Of a stretch of DNA of 64,000 bases, positions 1 through 51,292 are shown piece by piece. The notes below the pieces were generated by a model. The model was not told where the DNA came from. It saw only the letters and a list, made by a program, of their open reading frames with translations, and searched no databases. Position 1 is the stretch's first letter. Each line of letters begins with the position of its first letter. This DNA is from Rhipicephalus microplus (Eukaryota > Arthropoda > Arachnida > Ixodida > Ixodidae): positions 89,402,317 to 89,466,316 of the forward strand of contig NC_134702.1 of assembly GCF_043290135.1 (NCBI RefSeq), written 5' to 3'. Both the position numbers and the translations under genes were made by a program.

Positions 1-3000
1 ATTCGTTTTCTGCAGTGATTCTGCATTATGCTACTGTACACGTTCTAGATATTAATAATTCGGATCTCTTGAAAGTGAAAAAAAAAGTTTTGCGGACAGC
101 TCAAGAGCTCCTTTATCTCTACCCCATTGCGTTCTTGTGTGTAATTGCACACTTGTTCATAATTTGTGCTTAAGGCAAACGCCACAGGAGAAATGTATTT
201 GTAGATTTGTGGAAGGTCCAGAAGTTGTGTGTATATAGAACATATTCACGCCCGGCTCATTTCAGGCATGGTCGTGAGAACGGCTACACGAGCCGGGTGT
301 TCTTTCTATGGCAATGTTCACTGCAATCATACCAGTCCTGTTGCATTTACACTGTGATAATACCGGATACCCTTGCTAGCTCTCGCCAGTGCTTTAAAAC
401 ACACCGTTGCACAATAAGATTACGTAACTAATTGCATGTTGCTGACTATTGTTGCATTGAGTTTATGAGATCCTACTTTGTGCTCGGCTTAATGGCTTTG
501 TGGAGCAGGTATAATTCACGTTTTCAGCAACAAAGCAACGCAGAAAAATTTCATTTTAAAGCTGTAGATATATAGTTAGTAAAACATATGATTAGGGAGT
601 TTCCAACTTTCTCTCTGATGAGTGTTCATGTTTTTCTGCTTACTACAGATAACCCTGAAAAACACAAGAGTGCCACATGGCATGCCCCCCTGCGCAGCGT
701 AGTAACAGTGTTCCCTAACACTCCTTGTGCAAGAAATCGTAGCACTTCACTGGATGTGCTGCTGTTTAAAATGCGCCGGGGCAGCGATGTAATGATGGCT
801 GTCTAATGGTGCATGTGTCAATTGTAAAAACGCCTCCTCTATTTCTTAAAAGCCAGCCAGATGCACCTGATCACGTTGTTAACCGTGCACCCTCTTCTTT
901 TGCCATTTCCCGTTTTCACCCATCAACTTCCGCGTACGCTTCGAGATCATGAGGGAGAGAGCACATAATGTTTGGCCACATGGCGGAAATCATAAGAAGT
1001 AATTTTTCGTTCAGTTGCGTAAACATCTGCGGGGTGGCGTCTTGCATTCTTCGTTCTCACAATGTTGGTGCTCATGCTGGCTCTGTGAGAGATGGAATGT
1101 TTTGAGATTGCGTGTCGCTCTTCGTAGTGCTATGCGGACAATGCAGTTAGAATTATCACTGCAATGCAGCTGCATGCGCTGACTTTAAGAACACTGTGAA
1201 GTGAGAGCGGTATTGCTTCGAGCAAGAAAGAAGCAGCTGGAAGGAACAAATATGGCGAACTTATGACATTGAAAAGAGAATCACGTGTATCAGGTCTCCG
1301 CGGGAAAGCTATGAGGTGCATGTGTGAGGCAAGTGGCCCTTCCGATTACGTGGAGTCGCATGGTGACCACTTCCTGAAGTAAGGTGGACTGACGGCTCTT
1401 GTTCAGGAGCGAGCGTTTGCACTGCCATTGCATAGAGGTAAAAGAGGTGTTGACTTGTGTCAGCTCAAGCGACTACGCCTGCGCTTCGTTATTGTGACCA
1501 GGTACATTCGTGCGTGGCACATTGAATAGCACTCCAGGCAGGGCGCAAGAATGTATCTGTCGTGTATTTTCGTATTTTCGAGCCATACGTATTGAGAAGA
1601 AAAACCATAATATTTAGTAGACAGAAATTCGGAATCTGTCTAACATAGGATTCCGCCAACTACCGAAGCTTTCCCATGGTAATTTTCACCCAGCCTGATA
1701 ACTTCAAAAGTGAGTTGATTTATCTTGACTGACTGCATGGAGAGAAAAAAGAGACAATTTATGGGCTCGTTTTTCTTGTTTGACATACTGTCAACGAGAA
1801 CTAGCAGAGAAAAATGCCAATAAATGTATAGGGAATGTTTTTTTCAAGTAATTGTGATATAAATGCGAAAAAATAAAGTGGATGAACGTTTAGGATGCCA
1901 TCATCAGGATCCCAACATGCAACCTCCAAATGGCGCCTCCAGTGCTCTACCAAACGACATTTGTATCAGAATAATTGCGAATAACATTGTCGAGAAACTT
2001 CATGAGAACACACACACACAGAAATGGTGTGACTTGCTTTTTTCGACCGTAAGCAATGTGACTTGGTCGTGTCATCGTCGAGCGCGTCAGCATACTGTAA
2101 AACTTTCGTTAGAGTTATGAGGCCTCTGGCCTTTGTAAGGGGACATTTCGTTCCTGCAAGTCAAGTTGAGCCTCAACAATTTCTCTGCTACAATGTATGA
2201 ATCCACTTTTCAATTTAACGGCACCTGCCTTTCATATGTCTCTATATTATATCGATGCAAATAATCAATTTGAGTAAAAATGCTTCCAGAGTATGTGGCC
2301 GTGGCGAAGTAGCATGCCCAGTCTTTGTTGTAGGTAACCTAAAGGTCGGAGGTTCGACTCCCATTGAATGAACATGCTTTGCTTCCTAATTGTCTGTATA
2401 TTTGTCCTAATCTGTGACAGAAGTATGCTGAGGAAATTTCGGTAAACCCCTGAATAAAACGGTCATGTTGAAACACTATCTTCTCTACTGTTATTAATAA
2501 GCAAAAATGTGTTTTCTTGCAGTAAGGCCTCCAATCTTTAGGCTTGAAGTATCAAACTGCATGACAGCTGAACCCCGACCATGGAGCACCACACAGATAG
2601 CCATCACGTAGGTTATCAAGAAAACGCACTGTGTTTCTGAAATATTTCATTCACGTCTTTTTAAAACGGTTCTTTCACTTAAGTGTCATTGCAGGAAATG
2701 AGCGTCCTCCGATTATTTAAAAGTGGCATCACTAATTAGCCTTCAGACACTAATGTAACTTTTACGGCTCTCGATGCTGACTGGTAAGGCAAACTTTTTT
2801 TTCTATGAACCTATATATTTCAAGGAAATCAAATTTAAAGTGAACTGAAACTGAGTAGTGTCAGTGGGGATGTTTTTGAAGCAAGATAGTTCTCTATAGC
2901 GAAAACTGGTATAAGCAGTGTGAAATCTACTCGACTAGCCGTTTTACTATAATTGTTACTCAACGAACGGGAACAAAGTAAGGAAGTCGAAGTGGATGAA

Positions 3001-4110
3001 TCACTTCTATAACATTCATTTTATGAAGCTGCAGTTTTGTGCTTTTTCATTAAAAAAGCAAGAATCTTCATTAGCAAGATTAAAAATAAAGGAAGCCCAC
3101 AGCAAAATTATACGCCAGGGCTAGAGGTTTCTTTGGTAAACTTACAACCAAAAATTACGACAGTAAACTCAAACATTAATTCTTGACAATACTTTGAAAT
3201 GACATTATAAATTTAATCTACGTAAAATACTACTAACATTATTGAGACTAAAATTTTCATTATCCTATTGATAACAGTATCGAGTCGGTTGTTATGTCTT
3301 TGTGAATCCTGTGCATGTAAACCCATGACCAGAAAGTATATGAATCATTGCTGTCGATGCAATTTTGCCGTCTGCACCGTCCAGTGGCGAGACGTGTGCT
3401 TCCGAGAGCGTTTCTCTGACGAAATCCATGATATCGATTCTCCGCAAGCTATTCGGCAAGAGCAATGCTCTCGACAAGCGGCGGTTTGTCACAAGAGGAC
3501 GCAGACCGTGATTTCGGCAGGCTATCCCGTGATTAGTATACTTTTGAGCACGGTTGTGCAAATCCTGAATGCAAAATTGACGAATTATTTCATTCTAAGA
3601 ACCTTGCACGGGAAATGAGTTTTCTCAAAACTTGCCTTAGGTAACGTAATAAATGTCACCAGTCACGTGCAAGAGGTCCACTCTTGGTAATGTTTTATCC
3701 CAGAATAATGGGGTGATTTAAATGAAACTTGAAATATTATGACCAAATGAACTGCCAGTAGCACTAACACTTTTCTCTTAGAGTTAGAGCGTGGTTTAAA
3801 TGTACTTGCAAATACTAAGAATAAGCTGGCACTGGAGATTGAATCTCATCGCAGAAATTATTAGCGCTTTGGATTCAAGAAATAATTAGACAGAAACAAA
3901 TAAAGTGTATCCAAATATAGTCCCACATATCACATAAGCCAGTATTCATCGAGTACTACAAGAGAACACTGCGTATTGTGAGTGTATCATGAAAATACCA
4001 CGGAACTATCTGGGAAAATGTAGGAGTGGATTGAACCGCCTTTCTTTTTCTAAGCACTTCTGCATTTGTATATGGTTTAGCTTTAGGTTCATGCGATTTT
4101 TATTTTCCAG
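1..4110. other. Non-coding stretch upstream of the first recognised exon
   Basis: No exon or RNA gene can be supported here. Composition is AT-rich with many in-frame stops on both strands. The open frames present are short and lack family motifs. Because the exon at 4111 begins in mid-codon, this stretch is probably intron of the nrf-6-like gene. Earlier exons, encoding the cysteine-containing N-terminal domain, may lie here unrecognised or before the window. A tRNA-like SINE remnant is listed separately at 2298-2372. Confidence 0.5.
2298..2372 (+). repeat. tRNA-derived SINE remnant
   Basis: The segment has a box-A-like stretch (GTGGCGAAGTAGC) followed about 40 bases later by GGTTCGACTCCC, a near-perfect RNA polymerase III B box. 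The sequence does not fold into a complete tRNA and no full 3' tail can be recognised, so I call it a SINE head or tRNA pseudogene and not a functional tRNA. Confidence 0.4.
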
Positions 4111-44027
<39,917 letters not shown>

Positions 44028-44212
44028 ATGTATACTGTGTACTTACAACTTATAAATATAATTCATTAGTAAAAGATATGACTTGGAGGCTGTTATAGGC
44101 ACCGCAAGACCAACAAAGCTAATAACACTTAGTAAACACGTTATTTAGCAAGCTTGTTCATCTGTAACATCTGTGAGGGGGGCTTCGGCCGACGAATTTG
44201 ATTAAGATATGC

Positions 44213-44218
44213 AATAAA
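44213..44218 (+). terminator. Polyadenylation signal of the nrf-6-like gene
   Basis: AATAAA lies 186 bases after the stop and is followed by an A-rich stretch. The implied 3' UTR is about 0.2 kb. Confidence 0.6.
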
Positions 44219-44585
44219 TGGAAACTAAAAAAAATGACTGTTCTGGAAACTTTTTCTTAGGATAAATGCTGCTCTTCAAAATTATTCCGGAAATAAACAA
44301 TTTGTGAAGATTTTTGTGTAAGTTGTGTCCGTTTCCTATGCACTCCGTCGCATTGTCTCCAATCTGGCAGGAGGGATAATAATATTGCGGGTAGTCAAAG
44401 AAAGTACATAAGAAGTTCAATGTTTTCTAAGTCGTAGAAAGCTTGGCAAACCAGAGATGGGCTTGTCGCTCCTCCTACTACAGGTCGACCGACACTTCCA
44501 CCTTCAAAATGTGGGGCTCCTCGAGTTCACTTAGCTTCCCACCCCATTGCTACATGATACTCTACAAGAATTTACTACTTGCTGT

Positions 44586-44680
44586 GTGCGAGGACAGTTG
44601 AGTGGTTAGGACAGTTGTCTTCGGAACTAGGGCCCGCGGGTGATGATCCTACCTCATGAAGTATTTTGTTTTAGGGCAAT
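44586..44680 (+). repeat. tRNA-like SINE head
   Basis: AGTTGAGTGGTTAGGACAGT (A box) is followed by GCCCGCGGGTGATGATCCTA, a damaged B box. It is not a complete tRNA. Confidence 0.4.
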
Positions 44681-44724
44681 AATGTTTTGCTTCTCTTTCT
44701 TTATATGTTTCTTTCCGTCTCACT

Positions 44725-45150
44725 GTTACCTTTTAGGGTCGATGCTCCTGATGGCGTGGGTCTGTCACTACTCCGTATGTATGTATGTACGTAGCCACCG
44801 GTGGCACATACCGCTCTAGAGCGGTATGTGCCACAGGGGTGGGAGATGGGAGATGGCGGTACTTGGAGTGTTCATTATATGGACGCATGGACGGACGCAT
44901 GAACGGACGGACAGACAGATTATCAGGCGGACGGATGGGTGGATGGATGCGCGTACGTACGGATGAAAGGACGCACGAATGGACGGACAGACGGATGAAC
45001 GGACTCACGGACGGACGCATGGACAGACTGACAGATGGTCACGCGGACGGATGAAATCAAGAACGAACAGACGGACGGAAGCAGGGACGGGCTGACGGAC
45101 GCTTCGCCCCACTCAACATTCACTCCATGAATATGCTGTGATTTTTTTCT
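44725..45150 (-). mobile_element. Inverted-repeat element with microsatellite core, copy 2
   Basis: Minus orientation. Its start, ATCACAGCATATTCATGGAG and GTGGGGCGAAGCGTCCG, is at 45143-45100. The core is a degenerate GGACGGAC array at 44880-45090, then CACTCCAAGTACCGCCATCT. Its end, GACCCACGCCATCAGGAGC, is near 44745. It contains a 34 bp perfect palindrome at 44801-44834. Confidence 0.6.
44801..44834. repeat. 34 bp perfect palindrome
   Basis: The half-site GTGGCACATACCGCTCT is followed directly by its inverted copy, centred on CTAG with no spacer. It lies within copy 2 of the microsatellite-core element; copy 3 lacks it. Confidence 0.9.
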
Positions 45151-45289
45151 TTCTTCGTACTTGTTCACTCAACCATCACGGTGATTAACCACCGTGCCAT
45201 AGCGTTGAGCAGTGTGTTTTTGTCCGAAATTCGTGGCATGTACCCGTTCACCAAAAAGCTTCATGATTAAAAAAACGATATTGCATAAT

Positions 45290-46070
45290 CTTCATCGACG
45301 ACAGCAGAATGGGTGGCTATATCTTTGAAGCAGTTAAGCTTATCTGTGAGAATTCTGAGCCATGAAAGTGGGTGATATGCGCGGATAGCAAACCTGCCCT
45401 TCAGCTAATCAAAAATGCGAGATCACTTTAAAAATGATGAAATAGCACAATGTGTTGCAGAAACTGTGGAATATGCCTCAGCCCAGGGTCACAACCTCGT
45501 ATTAAAATGGCTACCCAGTCACATTGGAATAAAGCGAAAGGAAGAGATCGACAGCCTCGCTAAGAAAGCATTGAATAAAGGACGTGATGGCGCGATCCCT
45601 ATGTCTGTGGTGGATATTCGACATTTTATAACGAAAGAAGCTAACCGTTGTTAAGGGAGAAGTGGTTCGATAACCCTAAATCAAAGGAATTAGTACTTTA
45701 TGAGGTTAGTCTACACGGAACATTTTTCATAGCGACAGATCTCCAACGGCACTTAGAGTCATTAATCTACAGGCTTCGATTGGAAGTAGCCTACACAAAC
45801 AGCTTGCTGCACAAACTACATCAATCCAACTCCCCAGAATGCCATTGTGGTTATGCAGAAGAAAATGTTTGCCATATTATTTTGGAGTGCGTTAAATACG
45901 TGAATGAAAGATAAAAGCTAATGAATAAATTATGAAGTTTGGACAGATGGCTCCTCGCATTAAAGAAATTACTCGGACCATGGCCTCAGATGCATTTTCA
46001 GAAGAAGGCAAACGTCGTCCTGACAGACTTTTAGTGGAGACCGGACGGGATAAGCACCTGTGCCTGTGAT
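45290..46070 (+). mobile_element. LINE 3' part: RNase H and C-terminal zinc-binding region
   Basis: Frames 45300-45420 and 45415-45654 carry TAEWVAI, WVICADSKPALQLIKN and LKWLPSHIGIKRKEEIDSLA, the E, D and H/D motifs of the RNase H of I/Jockey-type LINEs. Frame 45648-45914 has LIYRLRLEVAYTNS and CHCGYAEENVCHIILECVKY, the usual C-terminal region (CxCGxxE...HxLxxC). Stops and frameshifts separate the pieces. It is an inactive 5'-truncated copy just downstream of the nrf-6-like gene. Confidence 0.8.
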
Positions 46071-46110
46071 TGAAAGCCAGGAATTGACCAGGGATATGTA
46101 TAAAAGCCAG

Positions 46111-46238
<128 letters not shown>

Positions 46239-48261
46239 CAGTGTTCTATTATGTTTTTGAAGACGATTGTCTTCCTTGGGGACTTTCGACGCAAAACTTT
46301 TGGTCTGTCTGTCTGTACATTTGTCTGTTTGTCCGCTTTTAACAATACCCTAATTGACACCAGACGATACCCCAAACGGCCGACCCATCCGCAGTGGCCA
46401 CCAATATTCCTTAAGGCTCAACGTTGATACTTGTGCGATTGTCAATTAAAAATCAGTTATTGCGCAAATCTGAGGCATCATAACAAACGTCAATATTTCT
46501 GTGTGTGTCTTTTACTAAAAAAGGCATACATAAGTAATACCTAAGGACCGTAGCGTTTATCACGCTGCGCTGACCATGCAACGCTTGAACGAAAAGGCAA
46601 GTGTTTCCAGCTTTGCTAAGACGACCCGGTGGTGGCACCTACCCGTAGCCTTGCGTTCTACACCTTACCACCTCCGAGACGGGCGTGCACGCCACGCACT
46701 TCGTTTTCCAAGATAACTGCCAGATAGCGCTCATGTCTCACGTGTGACGTGACTTGATGTGCTCGTTCGCCTCCACCGCACGCTCGAGGCACTTTAACAC
46801 AGCGCCCCCAGAATACCACTCGCCGATTTTCTTGCACAAAACATCAAGTAAACGTTTTGTTCACTCTCTGCAAGTGCAAGACTGTCGTCTTTAGACGACA
46901 TTTGCAGTGTAAAATGCAGATACGGGGCCATTTTTTTTTCGGATTGTTCATTCTTGGGTACTGTTCAGCATAATTATTTCTTTTTCGCTGCAGAACTTAT
47001 TGATATGGAGTAGCCGAGGCAATATGGACCTCAACTTCTCCACAGCCCAACAGTTACAGCAAAACAGAAAAAATATCAATAAAGAGCCACACACTGAGAT
47101 GTGGGGTGCTTCGATGAATGAAAGAGATGTGTTCTTTAGGTTAGTCTTCTGAATGCCTGATTTATTCCACCGCAAAAGTAATGAGAGTAACCCTGACGTT
47201 ACCGTCAAAAACTAAAACTAACGACAGTGAATCATTTGTCAAGTTAACTGCCGTTCATTGTCAGTGAGTAAGCAAATCAAAATGAATTTGATTTTATTGT
47301 AAGAAATATTTTAGTTGAATAGCAAACAGCCAGTACAACGTGAAAGAATTCCATCTCATAGGCAACATACTGAAATGCACATTCCATTGCGGTTTTCCTC
47401 AGAACGACTAAAGGGGTGTGTGCGCAAAGGCTGGTATTTCTGTTTTTTTTTGTTAGACACAACCTAATGCAGTGAACAAACACTGAAGCCATGGAAAGCA
47501 TATAGGTTGGAATTTTTAACTGCGGTGCAGTAAATACGACATAAGTGCCAAAAATGTTAAGTGTAAGCAAAAGCAGCTTGCTGACGGTAGGTATAAAAGG
47601 TTTTACATACTTCAAGCAGTGAAGACCCCAGGTGCTGGCGGCAAGCTTAAAACGATGAAGCATCCTCTGCAGCAGCGCCTACGAGTTCTCGCATTTGAAG
47701 AATTTCGGGAGCATGTAATCTTCGACAGCGACGACAAGATGTTGTCAGGCGGCCACGCACTCAGCGCGGCGACAGCCATACCAGGGTTTCAGCTTTACGA
47801 ACAGAAACAAGCGAGGCATCAGGAGTTGGCCACGACCACTGAGCTCCGAAACGTATATGCGTAGGACGAAACTTTTTTCTGGAGGCGTCACCAGCCCCAA
47901 CGTAGAGAGTAGCGGTGTGTCACTCACTCGTTGAGCTCACTCACATCAGGAGACAGGTGTACGGCTCTCCGATAAAGCACACATACGCAGGAAACTCGCC
48001 GCGCTTCTCTGAAGAGGTGCCAAATTTCGACGGTGGCGGGTTTCGCGCCACTGTTGCGTGCCTCGCAGTGAAGTCGACGATGAGCTAGCGCAAGTGCACA
48101 TCCACTGCTTCCCGTCTACGTATCGCTCACTAGTGAAGACATGCTTCTTGCTATCCCATGACATGAACAGACGCAGCACCCTGGCTCACGTATAGCGAGC
48201 GCGGTGAGGCAGCCGGAGAACACCGAGTGCTTCACGCCACAGAGTCACATACACAACTCAG
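46239..48261. other. Intergenic stretch without a supportable gene
   Basis: The open frames at 47277-47663 (-) and 47619-47864 (+) have no recognisable domain and no splice context. The latter is more GC-rich than its surroundings, as is 47880-48260, which may be an old repeat. Confidence 0.4.
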
Positions 48262-48575
48262 AGGACATCCACGGTGTGAATTATGATTAGTGGGCTGAAG
48301 CTTCGGAGAATTTTATCGGTGCACCATGAATCGTTCGTTCACCCGTCCGTCCGTCTGTCCACATGTCCGTCTGTTTGATTGTCTGTCCGTCCACTCATCC
48401 ATCTAGTGATCACTCCAAGTACCGCCATCTCGCATATTTTCATCATTTATTCGTCATATACAAGTACCGCCATCCAGTGGACATTCCAGGGACTAAACGA
48501 GAGGTGCTAACTACCACTACCACATACATCGAGCACGCACGACCCACGGCTTAAGGAGCTTCGCCCCTAAAGAAA
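48262..48575 (+). mobile_element. Inverted-repeat element with microsatellite core, copy 3
   Basis: ATCCACGGTGTGAATTATGA and GTGGGCTGAAGCTTCGGAG are followed by a CCGT/CTGT-rich core (48330-48400), TCCAAGTACCGCCATCT, and the end GACCCACGGCTTAAGGAGC with TTCGCCCCTAAAG. It is the shortest of the three copies. Confidence 0.6.
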
Positions 48576-48750
48576 TCTCCGCCTAATCACTTCGTACAAA
48601 TGATTAACCAGCCAAAGCTGAAATGGACAGACCCGGTGTTTAGCAGTGGGCTCTACGCTACGTGGCATTGAAGCGTTTGACAATTATTGGTTACATCTTC
48701 GTGCTTCCTAGTGGGCTTACGCAAACGTTTGGCTTGGATTTACCACTTGG

Positions 48751-48790
48751 TGTTTTTCACATGCCACTGCTGTTTTTCACATGCCACTGC
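48751..48790. repeat. 20 bp direct tandem duplication
   Basis: TGTTTTTCACATGCCACTGC occurs twice without spacer. No gene is affected. Confidence 0.9.
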
Positions 48791-50339
48791 TTGTGGCTCG
48801 CAAGACCGTGGTCATGGAGGAGTATAATGAGCGGTTAAATGCATTTTGCAATGTGTTAATCACAGTGGTTGTTCTTGAACCATTGGCAGTCACAGAAATC
48901 GCAGCCGAAGCCAACGTGCCGCTGGAGAAGCTCCCACCGAAAGCGGGTGCTCGCCCCTTCATACGCACTCCCGCAGTCATCACATTGACGCCGCAACGCC
49001 ACGCACTTTCAAGCGTTTGAAATTGTGAGCTAACATGTTGGCGTCGTTTGCGTGATCCGCCCACCACCAGTGCCTCTATTCCCGTTCGCGATTTATCGCG
49101 GCTTAGAAGGCTGCCGCATCATCGGTACGAGGTAGCTCCCGGCACTCGGCGGCCCGGGCCTGCTTTTGTGTCCGGACTGCGCCATTGGCCCGGCGAATGT
49201 GAGCACTCAGACAGAGATCAATCCGTGAGACTGAGTGAGTGAGTGACTAACATTTTGGTTAGTTTCAGCCATTGTGATTCCGGTTGAAGACGATTTTCGT
49301 GAGTGTGAATGCGGGCGAGTCCTGCTCAGGAAATTTTAGCTGAGTCTTATTTCGAGTGACTTATAAGCTCAAAATGCATTTTTGAGTGAGTTTGAGTCAG
49401 TTCCACAGTTCTCGCCGACCTATGCTGGCGACAAATGGCGAAATCTGAATGAAGGTGCGTCGCCGCCGTATCTGCTTGTAAAAAAACGGCCAGTCTTCTC
49501 GCTTGCGCATGCGTATCGTCTTACCTTTGCTTATACTGTTTGTTGCTTTTCCTGTTTCTTTTGAGCTGTGCGGAAGAAAACCGTACTGTTCGTTTTTTTT
49601 TCTTTGTGAAGCATGGCAATCAGGTTCAACCAACGTGGTGCTTCTCCTTGCAGAAGTGCGAAATAGTTTTTCGCTTATGGTGCGTAAAGGCAGTTTCGCA
49701 TGACACGAGAATTAGCGATATTCAGGCTGTGAATTTGCTCGCAGACAAAATAAAAAAAAAAGATCAGTTTGCTCCCACCGCAGCAGTCGGCGGCGAGCTA
49801 CCAACATTTTGGAATGGTTCTCTCTGATTGCAACGGTGGGAGCGATTTTTGTTAATAATTTGGGCCACTGCAGAATACGTGCAGTTTTCGTTCGGGACCA
49901 GTCAAAATGGTACCGGGCTGGCTAAGCCATCGAAATTGCGTTGACCTGTTTGTTTTGGGGATGGCGATGCTGTGAATTTGAAAATGAACTTACATTATAA
50001 AGCGTTCATAAATGACAAAACACGCGGGCCTTTGTTACTGTTCAAGAAAAATTAATATCATTATGCACAAATCATGACATTACATTACATTAAAAAAACT
50101 ATGCAGCCTCTGCCACAAAGAACGGTGCCAAGAACTCGCCACTCCATTCGCACAGCGAAAATTGCGGAGAATTTGCAGGCCATGTGAAACGAAACTGCCA
50201 TTAGCGATGGTTGCGAACAGGGTAAATAAAGCGAATGGAAGGATTTATTTTTGCTGCAATCGCGGCATTTGATACATCCTTAAAACACATGGACGTGCTA
50301 GCTTAGGATGTTAAATGAACACTTTATTTCTTTTGTATA
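48791..50339. other. Intergenic stretch, no supportable gene
   Basis: Several frames of 60-96 codons overlap on both strands. None has a motif, signal peptide with downstream exon, or splice pattern worth calling. Confidence 0.4.
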
Positions 50340-51292
50340 TAGCCGAACCCGCTTATAACGATACTGGTTTTAACAATATATCGGGTATAACAATGAGATG
50401 CTGCTGCACCGTCAACTTTTGTAAGATTTTTGTGGTGAAATAACCCGCGAACAGCAATGCTCGCAATCCGAATTATTGAAAAAAAAAAACAAGTTGTGGT
50501 TGTTGGGTGCCCGCGTAGAGAAACAATGGAACGTGAATTTATTGGAAACAGGCAAGAAACACAAAATTCAAGTGGCTGAAGCCCTACCCACAACTGTCAC
50601 GCCTCCCTGTATCCCTTCGAATTTGAAATATTCATTATGACATAATGGGTCGGCATTGTGATAAGATAACTTTTAAGACACACAAAAGTGGGAGAGACGC
50701 GGTGGCTTATGTTACTGCACTTTCGAACATGGAGTTTGAGTAATGCACTAGACACTTCAAAGAGTTTCGGCATCTGAAACATGCGCCGTTATCGCGTGTT
50801 GACTCTGTGGGGCTCGTGGTGGTCCTGTGAAAGCTTCCGAACTGTCAAGCATCCGAAAAATCGGCAGATTTATCAACCTTATCACTGATGTGTCTTAGCT
50901 TATTCCATCCCATATTATAATTTTCTCGCAGCCCGCCCCGCCGTGGTGGTCTAACGGTTAAGGTACTCGGCTGCTGACCCGCAGGTCACGGGATCGAATC
51001 CCGGCTGCGGCGGCTGCATTTCTGATGGAGGCGGAAATGTTGTAGGCCCGTGTGCTCAGATTTGGGAGCACATTACAGAACCCCTGGTGGTCGAAATTTC
51101 CGGAGCCCTCCTCTACGGCGTCTCTCATAATCAAATGGTGGTTTTGAGACATTAAACCCCACATATCAATCAATCGAAGCAGCCTTACACACCCACATTT
51201 CACTTTTCTTGCGCTATCTGTTTATAACTATTATCAGTTATAACAATAAAATTTTGGGGGCACTTGTCTGTTGTTATAAGTGGGTTCGGCTG
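50340..51292. mobile_element. Non-autonomous Tc1/mariner-pogo-type DNA element
   Basis: The ends TAGCCGAACCCGCTTATAAC and, inverted, CAGCCGAACCCACTTATAAC are terminal inverted repeats with two mismatches, each flanked by TA. The element is 953 bp including a roughly 240 bp SINE. No transposase motif is seen. A related but worn copy is at 54165-54700. Confidence 0.75.
50935..51172 (+). mobile_element. Ruka-like SINE nested in the DNA element
   Basis: The head GCCCCGCCGTGGTGGTCTAA holds the A box, GGGATCGAATCCCG the B box, and the body ends AAACCCCACATATCAATCAA. The + orientation makes the full pol III promoter easy to see. The target duplication is short (GCAGCC). Confidence 0.85.

Noticed and set aside
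1863..2120. 85-codon frame with a possible pattern like the end of an NRF domain
   Set aside because: The conserved GxCxPSxC signature is missing and the borders are unconvincing.
3268..3618. Cysteine-rich frame before the first nrf-6-like exon, as a possible NRF-domain exon
   Set aside because: The cysteine spacing does not match the family, the stop pattern leaves no acceptor in the right place, and no donor in phase 2 was found.
47619..47864. 81-codon frame beginning MKTPGAGGK
   Set aside because: It looks protein-like in composition, but no homologue, splice borders or promoter could be recognised.
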